From Cephalotrichum gorgonifer (lineage: Eukaryota; Ascomycota; Sordariomycetes; Microascales; Microascaceae), in contig ONZQ02000010.1 of assembly GCA_900312665.1 (NCBI GenBank), positions 310,001 to 374,000 on the forward strand: a stretch of 64,000 nt of DNA. Direction: 5' to 3'. The notes beneath the pieces were generated by a model. That model was not told the DNA's origin. It made no database searches and saw only the letters and a program-made list of their open reading frames with translations. Both the position numbers and the translations under genes were made by a program. Shown here one piece after another: positions 24,430 through 34,610 of this stretch. Each line of letters starts with the position of its first letter. Position 1 is the stretch's first letter.

Positions 24430-24938
24430 ATGTACCGATCACCAACTCCTTCCGCGACCGCAAAGTCCCTCTTGCGAACTTCTCTCACAAGTGGAATTCC
24501 AGAAAGCAAGAAGTCGACAGCACAGCCTTCTCCCAAAATGGCCGACCCGATAACGGAATCGTACCTCCAGGAGGCCCTCGTCGAGCGCCTTAACGCAACG
24601 AAGGTCGAGGTGGACGACATATCCGGTACGCCTCAACCCCACCATGCACCCCGCCGTCGCCGTCGTCGCATTCCACTTCCATTCCATTCCCCGTGTCTCT
24701 CTCCCAGTTTACCCCTTCCCCTACCCCGCAGCACCACCCCGCGTACGTACTAACTCGCGACACTCACACAGGCGGCTGCGGCCAGGCCTTCAAGGCGACA
24801 ATCGTCTCCCCGCAGTTCGTGGGCCTGAACACCCTGAAGCGCCACCGCCTCGTCAACGCCGCGCTGAAGGAGGAGATCGCGAGGATACACGCCTGGACTA
24901 TGACGTGTCTGACTCCGGAGCAATATGACGCGAGGTGA
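24430..24938 (+). CDS. bol2: BolA2/Fra2-type protein (monothiol glutaredoxin partner)
   Basis: BolA-fold protein of the BolA2/Fra2 subtype, which with Grx3/4 carries a 2Fe-2S cluster and signals iron status. Exons: 24430-24625 and 24772-24938, giving 120 aa from the first ATG, or 84 aa from the ATG at 24538 (MADPITES), which matches the usual BolA2 start. Motifs: DDISGGCGQAF with the loop Cys, RHRLVN with the conserved His, KEEIARIHAW, and CLTPEQY at the end, as in BOLA2 and Fra2 rather than BOLA3. The extra 36 residues (Ser/Thr/Arg-rich, few acids) could be a mitochondrial leader or untranslated. The splice completes the GGCG motif. Shares a very short promoter with nif3. Confidence 0.9.
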
Positions 24939-25251
24939 CGGGATTGGTTACGCGGGGAGCGAGCGGGGGAGGGGGAGAGACGGGAGGATTAAGAATGGAA
25001 GGGACGACGAGGAAGGGGGTGGGCGGGCGTTGGGGGAGGAAGACGTTATCGAGGATTTTACCGGATTTGACGGTCCGCTGTCCTTAAGGGACGGAGGGGA
25101 AGGGGCCAACATGTTTTCCCGTACAGCTTAGATGATGCCCGATGCCATAGAAGAGATACCAGGCCTAATGTTACGACCAGAACGCGGATATGGCGGTGTA
25201 TAATCATTCTCTCGCTTTTCTACCACTTCCGTCTCACTAAGAATGCCCCAA
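24939..25251. other. Convergent spacer, bolA2 / apl2
   Basis: 313 bp of 3' flank on both sides, strongly purine-rich on the + strand (about 24950-25110). No gene is seen. Confidence 0.5.
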
Positions 25252-27724
25252 CTAAAACAGTCCTAGCAAGTCCTCACTGTCCTTCTGCTGCGCAGGAGGA
25301 GGCGCCTGACTAGACCCCTGGCCCTGCGCCGGGCTCCCTCCCCCAACCCCCAGCCCCCCGAACCCGTTCATCAAGTCGTCCATGCCGCTCGACCCCGCCT
25401 GGACCGGCGCGGGACTAGGCGTAGAACCCTGCGCGGGCGACGCGGCGCCGAACAGCCCCATCATATCAGCCATACCGCTCGACGACTGGCCCCCATCCGT
25501 CGAGGCGGGCGCCGCCCCGTCGAAGTCGATGTCGAGCAGGTTCTCCACGTTGTTCTGAGGCGGCCCGTTGGCAGACGTCGGGACCACCGACGCGGCGATG
25601 GGGTTCTCGGCCGCGTTCTCACGCTGCTCCTGCAGCGCCGCGCGCTGGAGGTTGTCCGCGCCGAACCGGCCCTTGCCGACGAACGACTCCGGAGGTTTGT
25701 GATACACCGACGCGAGGGTCGAGAGCTCGCTGAGGAGCTGTTCTAGTAGTGCGGGGGGGAGGCTCGCGATCGTGGATGTGATAGCCGGCTTTTCGGAGAG
25801 GATGACATTCTGGGAAGGGAAGGGTTAGCTTTCATATCCGAATGAAGAAGAAAAAAAAGGAGGGGAGGGGGTGTATGTTAACCTTTGCGATGTCGAGGTC
25901 ACCCGAGAGGAGGCGCCAGTAGACATATGCCCTGTCCCTGATGTCCGGGTTGTCGTTCTCGGCCGTCGCCGCCTGCAGCACCTTCTGCACGAGACCCTGG
26001 TTTCCGGATGGCTTCTTGAGGAACAGCTTGACCGCTGCCGTAAGGATCTGGAGTTGAGTCTGTGTAACTGGTCAGCGAAATATCATCCCTCTAAGCTGTA
26101 GCCTGGGGAACGCTATACATACCTGGGTAAACTCCTCCATAAACCCATCCACGAATGCGGATATGATCTCGTCAGCGTTGCTAATCTTCTCCGCGTACTC
26201 TCCGACAATCCAGATCAGCGACCCCCGCGCTTCTGGCTCGTCTAGCTCGTCAATGTGGTCGCACAAGGTCGGGATGACGCCCTCGTACCCCGGGTACTTC
26301 CGTAGGATGTCCTTCATCACCACTACTGCCTCCTGAACCACATAGTTGACCTTGGTCGAGATGAGGTCGAGCAGCGCGTTCACGCACTTCTCGCTCGCGC
26401 TCTCAATCTTGATGGCAACCTGCCCGATCGCCTTCACCGCGCGCCGGACGTAGTCCATGTCGACCTCCATCGCGTACTCCTTGAGCTCCGCAAGCAGCTG
26501 CTCGCAGTTCTTCTCGTTCGCTATCCTAACCATGATCTCGAGCTTCTGGAGTTTGACATACGGCGGGTCGTTGTACTTGCAGAAAAAGACGCGGATCTCC
26601 TTGCTGAGGATATCGGGCTTAGCCTGCAGGAGGAGGTCGATATTCCGGAGGGCTACGTATTGGACTTCTGGCTGGGAGGAGACGAGGGTAACTGGAAAGG
26701 GGGGGTGGCAAGTTGGTTAGTCTGGTGGTCTGGCCTAGCGCTTGCTGTAATGGGGTATGGCAACTCACCTAGAGGAGGCGCCATCTTCTTAAGGTACTGC
26801 CTCACGGAGTCGGCGTTCACGGCCTTCATGTGTATGAAGACGACCTTCACGGCAGCTAGCACCACGCTCGGGTTGACGTGCTGGAACTGCGGCGTAACTC
26901 TCTCGCAGATGTGCTCCGACTCCTTGACGTCGGTGGGCGGGTACGACGCGAGGGTCGTCAATATGGTCACCCTCCCCCACTCGGTACACTCGTTAAGCGC
27001 TAGCAGGAGCTTCTTAATGGTGGTCGGCGTGATGACGAGCGCCCTCGTCTCGGGCGCCGTCTCGGAGATCTCCGCGAGCGCCTGGACGCTGTTGGCCACC
27101 ACCATGGGGTTCGGGTCGGCGATCAGCTCCTGCAGCGTCTCGATGAAGCCGTTCTCCACGCACGTCGACGGGCTGAGGTCGAAGAGCTTCGCGACGCAGA
27201 TGGCGGCCGTCTTCCGGACGTACGGCGATTCGTCGCGCAGCGTCTTCCGGAGGGGGTCCTCCATGTAGTCCACCATCTTGTCCACCCGAATGCAGCCCAT
27301 GGTGCGTATGGCGAGGGCTCTTATAAGCGGGTTCGGGTCCTCCGAGTCTTGGACAAACGTATTGACGGCGAGAATGCAGAGGTCGGGGTGGGATTTGGCG
27401 TAGTTCCTGGCCACGTTACGTGTTAGGTCTCCATCCGTCCGACGGTCCGTCCGTCGCTCAGACTCTCATGGCCACCACGGCGAGCTGCACTCACATCAGG
27501 TATAGGTACACCAGCTTCTTCTGGTCCAGGTCCCCCGTTGCAATGTTCTTGAGCACGTCGGGGAACAGCGCTGACACGTCCTTGCCGAGCGTCATGGCCA
27601 TGATAGTCTTCTGAATGGACTCCTTCCGTTCCCACGCATACTGAGAGACCAACCCAGCTCTCAGCTCAAAAGTCTCGCCCTTCTTGGGCACGGCGAACGC
27701 CCTCTGTATCCTATTCACCGCCAT
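25252..27724 (-). CDS. apl2: AP-1 complex beta-adaptin (no ear domain)
   Basis: Large beta subunit of the clathrin adaptor AP-1, acting at the trans-Golgi and endosomes. Exons: 27724-27495, 27406-26769, 26691-26123, 26059-25883, 25809-25252, giving 723 aa. All junctions rebuild family motifs: [50 protein letters not shown], and [25 protein letters not shown]-like alpha-solenoid trunk to about residue 590, then a Gly/Pro/Ser-rich hinge ending DSEDLLGLF, with an LLDIDF clathrin-box-like motif in the hinge. The protein stops there, so the C-terminal appendage (ear) of animal beta-adaptins is absent, as in yeast Apl2 (726 aa). AP-1 rather than AP-2 is by overall likeness. Confidence 0.92.
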
Positions 27725-28561
27725 TGTCGCTGGTGCTCGTGGTGGCTCGATTGATCGAAACGTAGACCGGGAATCGGGAGGGGCAACTAGAGGGTTGGGT
27801 TTCGGGTTTCTGGTATATGGCGCAGTTCGTTCGGCTTCAGGGGCCGTGTTCCGCAAGGCGCAGATGGGTCGTGATCTGGCCTGCCTCGTCACAACTGAAG
27901 AAGAAATATATCCGCTACTGGGTTCCCAAGGGGCAGGCAGAAGACTCTCGTTTGAGCTCTCTCAGTCGGACAGGCGGCCACATTACCTCCCACCTTGGGA
28001 GATAGGAGTGGTGGTATGAGTGGAATTGATGACATAATACCTTACACTTGCAAAGCCCCGATACGCCAGCTCCCATTTAGTGCATCCGTCACATGGTGCT
28101 CTGGAGCCATCCCAAGATCTCGATTAACACTCTCTGTCAACTGCCATAGGCATCGGAAAGTAGCCAGCGATGGTGGGTTCATATTAATTATCTAGATATT
28201 ACCGGGGATGAAATCACTGACGGCTCCAGGCGAAACTTCCTAATCTCAGACGCCTCTTCATCGAGGCACGAGCCGACGAAGAGGAACGAGCCGTTTCACG
28301 AAAGGCAGTGAGTTGCGCTCCTCAATAATGAATACGGGCCGGATCTGACGTGGTACCGTTCAGTTTTACAACGGCCTTCTATTCCTGGGGTCTATCACCA
28401 TATTCAGTCTCATCGCGCAGAAGATGAACGGCGGCAGATAATATTTCTCTAGTGGTGTACGATATCCGGGCTCGGAGGGAACTTAGCGTTTGTACGGGTT
28501 TATGAGTGTGTGCTCGTTTGATGGATGGAAACTGTACGATTCTTCGAGTTTAAATCATTGT
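27725..28561. promoter_or_regulatory. Promoter of apl2 and 3' flank of cdc9
   Basis: About 840 bp with no convincing gene. The part next to 27724 must hold the apl2 promoter and leader; the rest is downstream sequence of the ligase gene, moderately AT-rich from about 28300. Confidence 0.5.
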
Positions 28562-31225
28562 TCACTCCTCATCTATCTCCTCTGGCGCCGCGGGTGTAGG
28601 CGCTCTCGCTTCTTGCTTCCTATACAAACTCGCAAGAAACTCGTTCGTGCTCGCCTCTTCAATTCCCTTGTCCTCCCTCTTCTTCAAGAACCTGGGGAAC
28701 CGGAGACTCAGCCCCCTCGCATCACTCACCAACCCAAGCGCAGCCGTATACGTAGGGCTGAGCGTGATGTCTGCGAACGCCGTCTCCCACACCTCCTGCG
28801 GCTCAAACCAAACGTCCGGCTCCGGGCCCGAGTAATCTACAAACCCGGGCCTCTGTATCCGAGTGTTATTCAGCTCCCCGCTTACCTCGCCGTCGTCGTA
28901 CCACTCCCGATTCGCCTTGTAAAATGTGTCGGTGAATCCCGACATGCATTTGCATACCGCCTCCAGGCTTCCCGTCTCTTCGTTGCGGACGGCGAGGAGG
29001 ATGGGGGACCACCACTTCGCCTTGCGGCCCTGTCCGTGCCAGGCGCCGATGGGTATTAGGTCAAGTGTGTCAGAGCTAGCGCTGTAATCTTTCTTGACCT
29101 TTAGCCAGGAGTCGAGCCGCTTGTCGGGTTCGTAAGTGGCCAGTACTGGTTTCCGGCGGGATTTTATCTTCTTTTCCTCCTCGCCTAGAGGTTTTGGCGT
29201 CGCCATTTCCGTCCCGGGCCCGGGCCCCTCGCCCGCCAGTGCTGAACTGGCACCGGTTTCCGCAGTCTCAGCTTCGGCAGGTAGAGTGGATAGGTTATCC
29301 AACACCTTCACCATGATGCCCTCGCACTTGTTCTCCAGCGCAGACTTGAAGAACTTCAGCACGGCTTCAGGGTCCTGGGAAGTGGCGTCCAGGTTCTTGA
29401 CCCATGTAAACCTGTTCGGAACCTCTATGAACATTGACCGGAGCAGCTCACGGCGCTCGCGGAAGGGGCGGCTGAGGAGTGATTCTCCATTGATGTACAT
29501 CAGATCGAAGGCGAATAAGCAGACCTGAATCGAGATCGAGCCTATTTCAACGTCTTTCCTAGCCCGGTTCGTCAGGGTCTGGAAGTTCTTTAGCTCTCCA
29601 GTATTAGCATCAACGGCCACGACCTCCCCCTCCATGATGAAACTATCGAGCCCCTCTCCCCGCGCCCTCGGTATAAGCGCCACAAGATCGGGGTACTTAT
29701 CCGTCATCAGCTCGAGATGCCTCGAGAAGATGGAAACCTTTCCGTTCTCGTCGCAGTGCACCTGCGCCCTCTGTCCGTCATACTTGAATTCACAGGCAAA
29801 GTCTCGCCCCTGAACCTTGGTCAGCATCTCCGAGAGGTCTCTCGTGATGCTACCAAGCATGGGTCGCAAAGGGACGTGTATGGCGATACAGCATCTAAGG
29901 CGCAGTTCGTCACACACGCCAATGTCGAGGAGCGCTGGGACCAGGTCATTGTAGTTCGGTCTCTTTGCAAAGCACGCCTTTACGATTTCCTCCGCTCGGC
30001 TCCAGATCTCTGTAGTCTCTTCCTTCTTAAGGCTCGCCATTTCCTTCGGATCCCTCGTTTGAAATTCGGCACCCGGTGGTTTCGAGAGGAGAAAGGCCCG
30101 GGATAGGGCTATGAGCATGGTCGTCTTGACAGCGCCAATGCGAAGCTAGGTAGCGTTAGACTAGGACGGGAGCAGAGAGGGGGAAGGATAAGCTCACATG
30201 CTGACAGAGCGTGCGGACAATGTAACGGCTCTCCTCACCGCCCCGCGCATCCTGTAGCAGCTTGTCGACGATGCGCTGCTTCACTTCCGCGCTACCTTGA
30301 CCCTGGGTACTAGCAATTTTCACAAGAGCCTGGTACACCCCCTGAATTGTGAGGGGTTTAGGCTTTTTAAGAGTGAAGCTCTGCTTCTTCTTCGCCTCGA
30401 ACGCCACGTCGCCCGCGTCCCCCAGCCTGTCATAGATGCTCTTGAGCGTCCGGTTGTCGAGTCCGCAAACCTGTTTCAGGGCCTTTGATATCGCCGAACC
30501 GCCAAGGCCGAGCTCTAGGGAGATGTACGGTGGCGAAATGGCATTCGTAGCCAGCCAGACCTTATTGACTACGTTAGATTTTGATGCGATTATAGGCGAA
30601 AATGAGCGCGTACCGCAGGCAGGAGACTCGACGGGTCGCCCTCGATGAGTATTCTCATACAGTTCACCAATGTGTCCACGATCTTGATGCGACTCTGGGT
30701 ACCGTTGACAAGCGTAAAGCATCTAGCTAGCAGGGCGTATGTCGCATTACCGCCTTGGCTCTCCCAGCTCCTTTGAAGCTGAGGAATGTACTTCGCAGGT
30801 TCAAACGTAAATGGGCTCTCATCCAACGGTATGGACGATGAGACCGAGTCCTCGGCCGCGCCGGAAGACTGTAGCCTCAGAGTCGATCCATTCTCTATGG
30901 GTGGCGGCTTGACTGCGTCCGTAGGGCCCGGATCAGGGGCGACTGACTTATCGTCGGACAGTCCTACTGGTGTACTCGAAAAGCTTTGGGACGTTTCATC
31001 GGTATCACGGGGTGAACGCAATAACTCCTTGTCGAATTCCGCCTGTAGCTTCCGTGCAAAGTCCTCATCAGTCTGTTCAGAGTTTGATGCGGTTGAATCC
31101 GCTTGGGCGGTCGAAGACGACGCCTGTTGCCTCTGCTTGGAGAAGAAGTACTCCAAGCCCCTTGACGGCACCGAGGTCTTTTTGCTGCCGGTGTCAAGCT
31201 TCCTCCGTTTCGAGGGGCTCGACAT
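28562..31225 (-). CDS. cdc9: DNA ligase I, ATP-dependent
   Basis: Replicative ATP-dependent ligase sealing Okazaki nicks. Exons: 31225-30614, 30560-30198, 30145-28562, giving 852 aa. N-terminus: a weak PIP-box (SRGLEYFF, Ser replacing the usual Gln) that would bind PCNA, then a disordered acidic region. DNA-binding domain: YISLELGLGGSAISKAL onward. Adenylation motif I is EFKYDGQR with catalytic Lys at about residue 446; motif III FAFDLMYING; motif IV CEGIMVK; motif V SWLKVKKDY; motif VI RFPRFLKKRED. Between motifs IV and V about 55 extra Ala/Glu/Gly/Lys-rich residues are inserted compared with human LIG1. The start ATG gives MSSPSKRRKL, a likely nuclear signal. Divergent from eif3k, 453 bp between starts. 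Confidence 0.96.
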
Positions 31226-31678
31226 GGTGTTGATGGCGGGACACACTCCCAAGCCGAGGAAGATCCGGTAAGAGAACCTAGGTACAAAGGATAACCAGGA
31301 TTCTCTTTGCCTGGACCATTATCCAAGAGTGCGATACATGATATCCAGGATGGTTGACTGACTCCGTGGTCAAAGGTCAAAGCGCGGGTAACTTCTTTCT
31401 TGTGCTTCTAATACCTTGCTCACACGTACAAGTACAGCTAGTGCTAGTAAGCAACACAACGCGCATTCACGTGACGTGGGCCCGCCCAGTCCGAAAATAT
31501 TCCGCCACCTTTGGGATGATACCTATTAATCAAGGGCGCCCCGCCCCTAATAATCAGCAGGGCCCCTGGTCGTCCTCCAGCCTCAAGCGCCACACCCCAC
31601 AACTACAACCACAACCCCACCATCCCTCCCATCAAGAAAACTTCCAAAAACAACACCCACCCCCCCTAATCAGTCACA
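31226..31678. promoter_or_regulatory. Shared divergent promoter, cdc9 / eif3k
   Basis: 453 bp between the two start codons. It contains the palindrome TCACGTGA at 31467-31474 followed directly by CGTGGG, and ACGCGC at 31459-31464, a partial match to the MCB core ACGCG(T) found at S-phase genes. CA-rich leader before the eif3k ATG. Confidence 0.55.
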
Positions 31679-32733
31679 ATGAACGGCGAAGACCCGGCCG
31701 AGAGGCCCGACTACATCATCAGCATCATCAACGGCCTCGAGAGGTACAACCCCGAGGCCGTCGGTACGCTGGAGTCGTACCTCACCGAGCAGTGCGAGCA
31801 GAAGTTTTGCGACTGCAACGCCAACAGGACGCTCCTGAAGCTGTGAGTGTTTACCCTTTTTGATTTCTGTTTTCTCCTTTTTTTTAGTCGCCGATTTGAA
31901 AGCTACTCGTGCTCTCTATCTCTGTCCCATTTTCACCCTTGGCTTCAGTGCCGAGGTTCAAAAGAGAGAGAGAGAGAGAGAGTTGCGCATATGATGATAT
32001 AATTATACGTTCCCTATTATCCCTAACACGATTCTTGGCCGACACCTTGGATTTTGTCATGCGGTCAAACCCTGAACCCTATCTGATACACGCAACGTTC
32101 GTTCCGCGACTTTCCCGGCGCTCTCAGTTCGTTATCAACCTAAAGCGCGTTACCAGAGAAAGCTAACCAGCCGGAACACCCTCCCAAACAAACAGATACC
32201 AGCTCAACCCAGACAGGCTCAAGGATGAGGTCGTGACCAACATCCTCGTCAAGGCGATGTCGCAGTTCCCCTCCCCGCAGTTCTCCCTCTCCCTCCACCT
32301 CATCAACCCCACAGCCGCCGCCGGCAGCGAGCTCGGCGAGGCCATCACCACCCTCCGCGACCTCAACTCCGCCCTCGAGGGCTCCGAGTACGCCCGCTTC
32401 TGGTCCACCCTCAATGGCGACGACCTCTGCGCCGACCTCATCGCCGACGTCGCCGACTTCGAGGACATGGTCCGCCACAGGATCGCCCACCTCATCGCCC
32501 AGGCCTTTAGGGAGGTCCCCCTGGATCAGCTGGGCTCGTGGCTGGGTCTCAACGCCGAGGGCACGAAGAAGTTCGTCACCGAGGTCTGCGAGTGGGAGGT
32601 CAGCGGCGACGTGGTGAAGGTGCCGAGGAACCCGGACAACGAGGCGCAGAAGGCGGAGATCAGGGAGGATGTCAAGGTGGATATGTTCCAGAGGGTTATC
32701 AAGAGGTCGTGGGAGGATGCGTTGGTAGTTTAG
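31679..32733 (+). CDS. eif3k: Translation initiation factor eIF3 subunit k
   Basis: Non-essential PCI-type subunit of eIF3, present in filamentous fungi and animals but absent in budding yeast. Exons: 31679-31842 and 32196-32733, giving 233 aa, close to the animal protein (218 aa). Motifs: INGLERYNPEAV near the N-terminus, EQKFCDCNANRTLLKL|YQLNP across the splice, then the winged-helix part with FEDMVRHRIAHLIAQAF and LGLNAEGTKKFV. The intron is 353 nt, the longest in the window, and contains ten AG dinucleotides (31963-31982). A possible AATAAA lies at 32794. Divergent from cdc9 and convergent with tsr4 (144 bp). Confidence 0.94.
31963..31982. repeat. (AG)10 microsatellite in the eif3k intron
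   Basis: Ten uninterrupted AG units inside the 353-nt intron, on the coding strand. It lies far upstream of the acceptor at 32194-32195, so it is not part of the polypyrimidine tract. Confidence 0.85.
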
Positions 32734-32793
32734 GGTCGGAGAGTTATGAATTTTAGATGTCTTTACGAAAACTGAATACAGGGTTTACTCAAA

Positions 32794-32799
32794 AATAAA
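32794..32799 (+). terminator. Candidate polyadenylation signal of eif3k
   Basis: AATAAA 61 bp after the eif3k stop codon, inside the 144-bp convergent spacer shared with tsr4. Confidence 0.4.
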
Positions 32800-32877
32800 C
32801 GTGCTTCTCGATATCCGTCTGATTCTTCTTGGATACACCTTTAAGTAATGCTTGCTATGATCGGCGTCTGGTTCGCA

Positions 32878-34219
32878 TCACTGGACTAGCTCCTCCCACT
32901 GCACGCCCACCCACTCCTCGACATATCCCACCTCCCCTTCCTGAACGCCCGCCGCCTGGCAATCCTCCTTGCAAACCTCCACGATAACCGTACCCCAATC
33001 CATCCCCTCCAGACTCATCTCGTCCGCCTCCAACTCCGTAATCGCATGCGGCGTCAGCTGGATCTCAAACACCCTCTCCGCCCCGCACCCCTTGCACCTC
33101 GGCACGCCCGTCTCCAGCGCCCGCGCCACGGCGTCCTCCTTGCTGTAGACCACCGGCTGGCCGGCGAACTCGTACCGTATCACCTGCTCCGGGTTCTGAG
33201 ACATCCTGTCGGCGAACTTCTGGAAGGCGTGGTCCATGGTGGACTCGTACTCGTCCTTGCCCGAGGTGGCCGGGCCGGCCTCCTCCATCACGGCCTCCTC
33301 CATCTCCACTCGGGCCCCCTCCGGCAGGGCGAGCGGTGCCGTGTCCAGCGTCTCGTAGTCGACGTCTACCAGGGGGAGCGCCGGGTAGGGCTTCGGGAGC
33401 GCCGACGCCTCGGGCCACGGCTCAGCCTTGACGGGCGCGGGTGTCTGCTTCTTTTCAGCCTGCGTGTTGTTGAGGGAGAGGGTCTCGGCAAAGGTCTTGT
33501 CCAGCCCAGAGATGCTCACACTCGGCGGCTGAGCGACTTCCTTCTTCTCCTTCGGCGCCGCGGAGAACGGATTTACTGCTGCGCCGCTAGAGAAGGGATT
33601 ACTCCCACCGGAGGAGAACGGGTTCGCCCCCGCGCCGAGGCCGCCTCCCACTCCAGACCCGAAGAGAGCGCTGCCTAGACCCGCCTGCTTCTCCCTCTCC
33701 TGCTTGTTCTTCTCCTCTATCTCTTTCCTTTCCTCCTCCTCCTTCCTCTTCGCTTCGCGCGCCGCCTCCGCAACCTCCTTTGACACCCTAATGGCCCTCA
33801 CGGCACGGATACCGCCCTCCTTCCTCCGGCACTTCGCCTTCGGACACCCGAAGACGTATAGCCACCGCTCGTGGCCGGGGAATCGTTCGGGAAGTTCACC
33901 GTTGAGCTGGAGGAGGAGCGGCATAATATCGCCGCAGGCGCCGCATCGTGCTAACGCAGCAGATGGCGGACTCTCGGGGTCTATCCATTCCTGCACACAA
34001 AGTTAGGACATACACTTCAGGTAATGGCCACGAAAAGTGAATGTCTACTAGGAAAAGCGATAGGTGGTTATTGTGGGAATTCGGGGAGGTTGAGAGACGT
34101 ACCGGCTGGCCCCCGAGACGGCTTATTCCCTCATCAGCAGGATCTCGCGATACATAGCCGAGGAGGGTAGTCGTCTCTGTGTAATCCCCTTGCGAGGAGT
34201 CGCTGTCGTAGTCTGACAT
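32878..34219 (-). CDS. tsr4: TSR4/PDCD2 family, uS5 (Rps2) chaperone-like
   Basis: PDCD2/Tsr4 family protein; yeast Tsr4 escorts ribosomal protein uS5 and is needed for 20S pre-rRNA processing. Exons: 34219-34103 and 33990-32878, giving 409 aa. The junction LGGQP|EWIDPESPP is the family's N-terminal signature. It is followed by a Cys pair CGACGD, GHERWLYVFGCPKAKCRRK, a charged coiled-coil stretch (EAAREAKRKEEEERKE), and a low-complexity part with NPFSSGG repeats. The C-terminal PDCD2_C domain has PEQVIRYEF, VPRCKGCGAERVFEIQL and the paired acidic end. The cytoplasmic chaperone role is inferred from homologues. Confidence 0.93.
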
Positions 34220-34610
34220 CGTTTCTGTGATGTAGGTTGTGTCTGAGGGTCTTGGGCGAGGGGGAGGTTTTGGTGGGGCAAGAATTTTTGGGTTGGATGG
34301 CGGGGTTTATCTTATCGGCTTTAATGGCCAACGGCCTTTCTCTCTCAAGCGTATAAAATTTTAGACGAGCTAGGACCCAAAGACGTCGTTTCACATGGGA
34401 TAAAGTATTGGACACATGTATCTTAGCTCCGTAGGTTGATGGTAGGGCCGATGAATGCTCTATTTCATTATCTCGACACTCCCTCTTTCCTGCCGCCTAC
34501 GCGGCGGAGAACTTGGCCTTGATGATATTATGTGGTATTCTAGGGACCATGGGCAAGGTCTAGTTCGACGTAACACCATCATCACACCCGAAGATGTCAT
34601 ATATTTTCCT
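34220..34610. promoter_or_regulatory. tsr4 promoter and cct6 3' flank
   Basis: 391 bp between two minus-strand genes. AT-rich sequence around 34300-34420 likely holds the tsr4 promoter. No gene is seen. Confidence 0.5.

Noticed and set aside
24549..24938. Assignment of the BolA gene to the mitochondrial BolA3 subtype
   Set aside because: The GGCG loop suggested it at first, but the RHRLVN, IHAW and CLTPEQY features match BolA2/Fra2 better.
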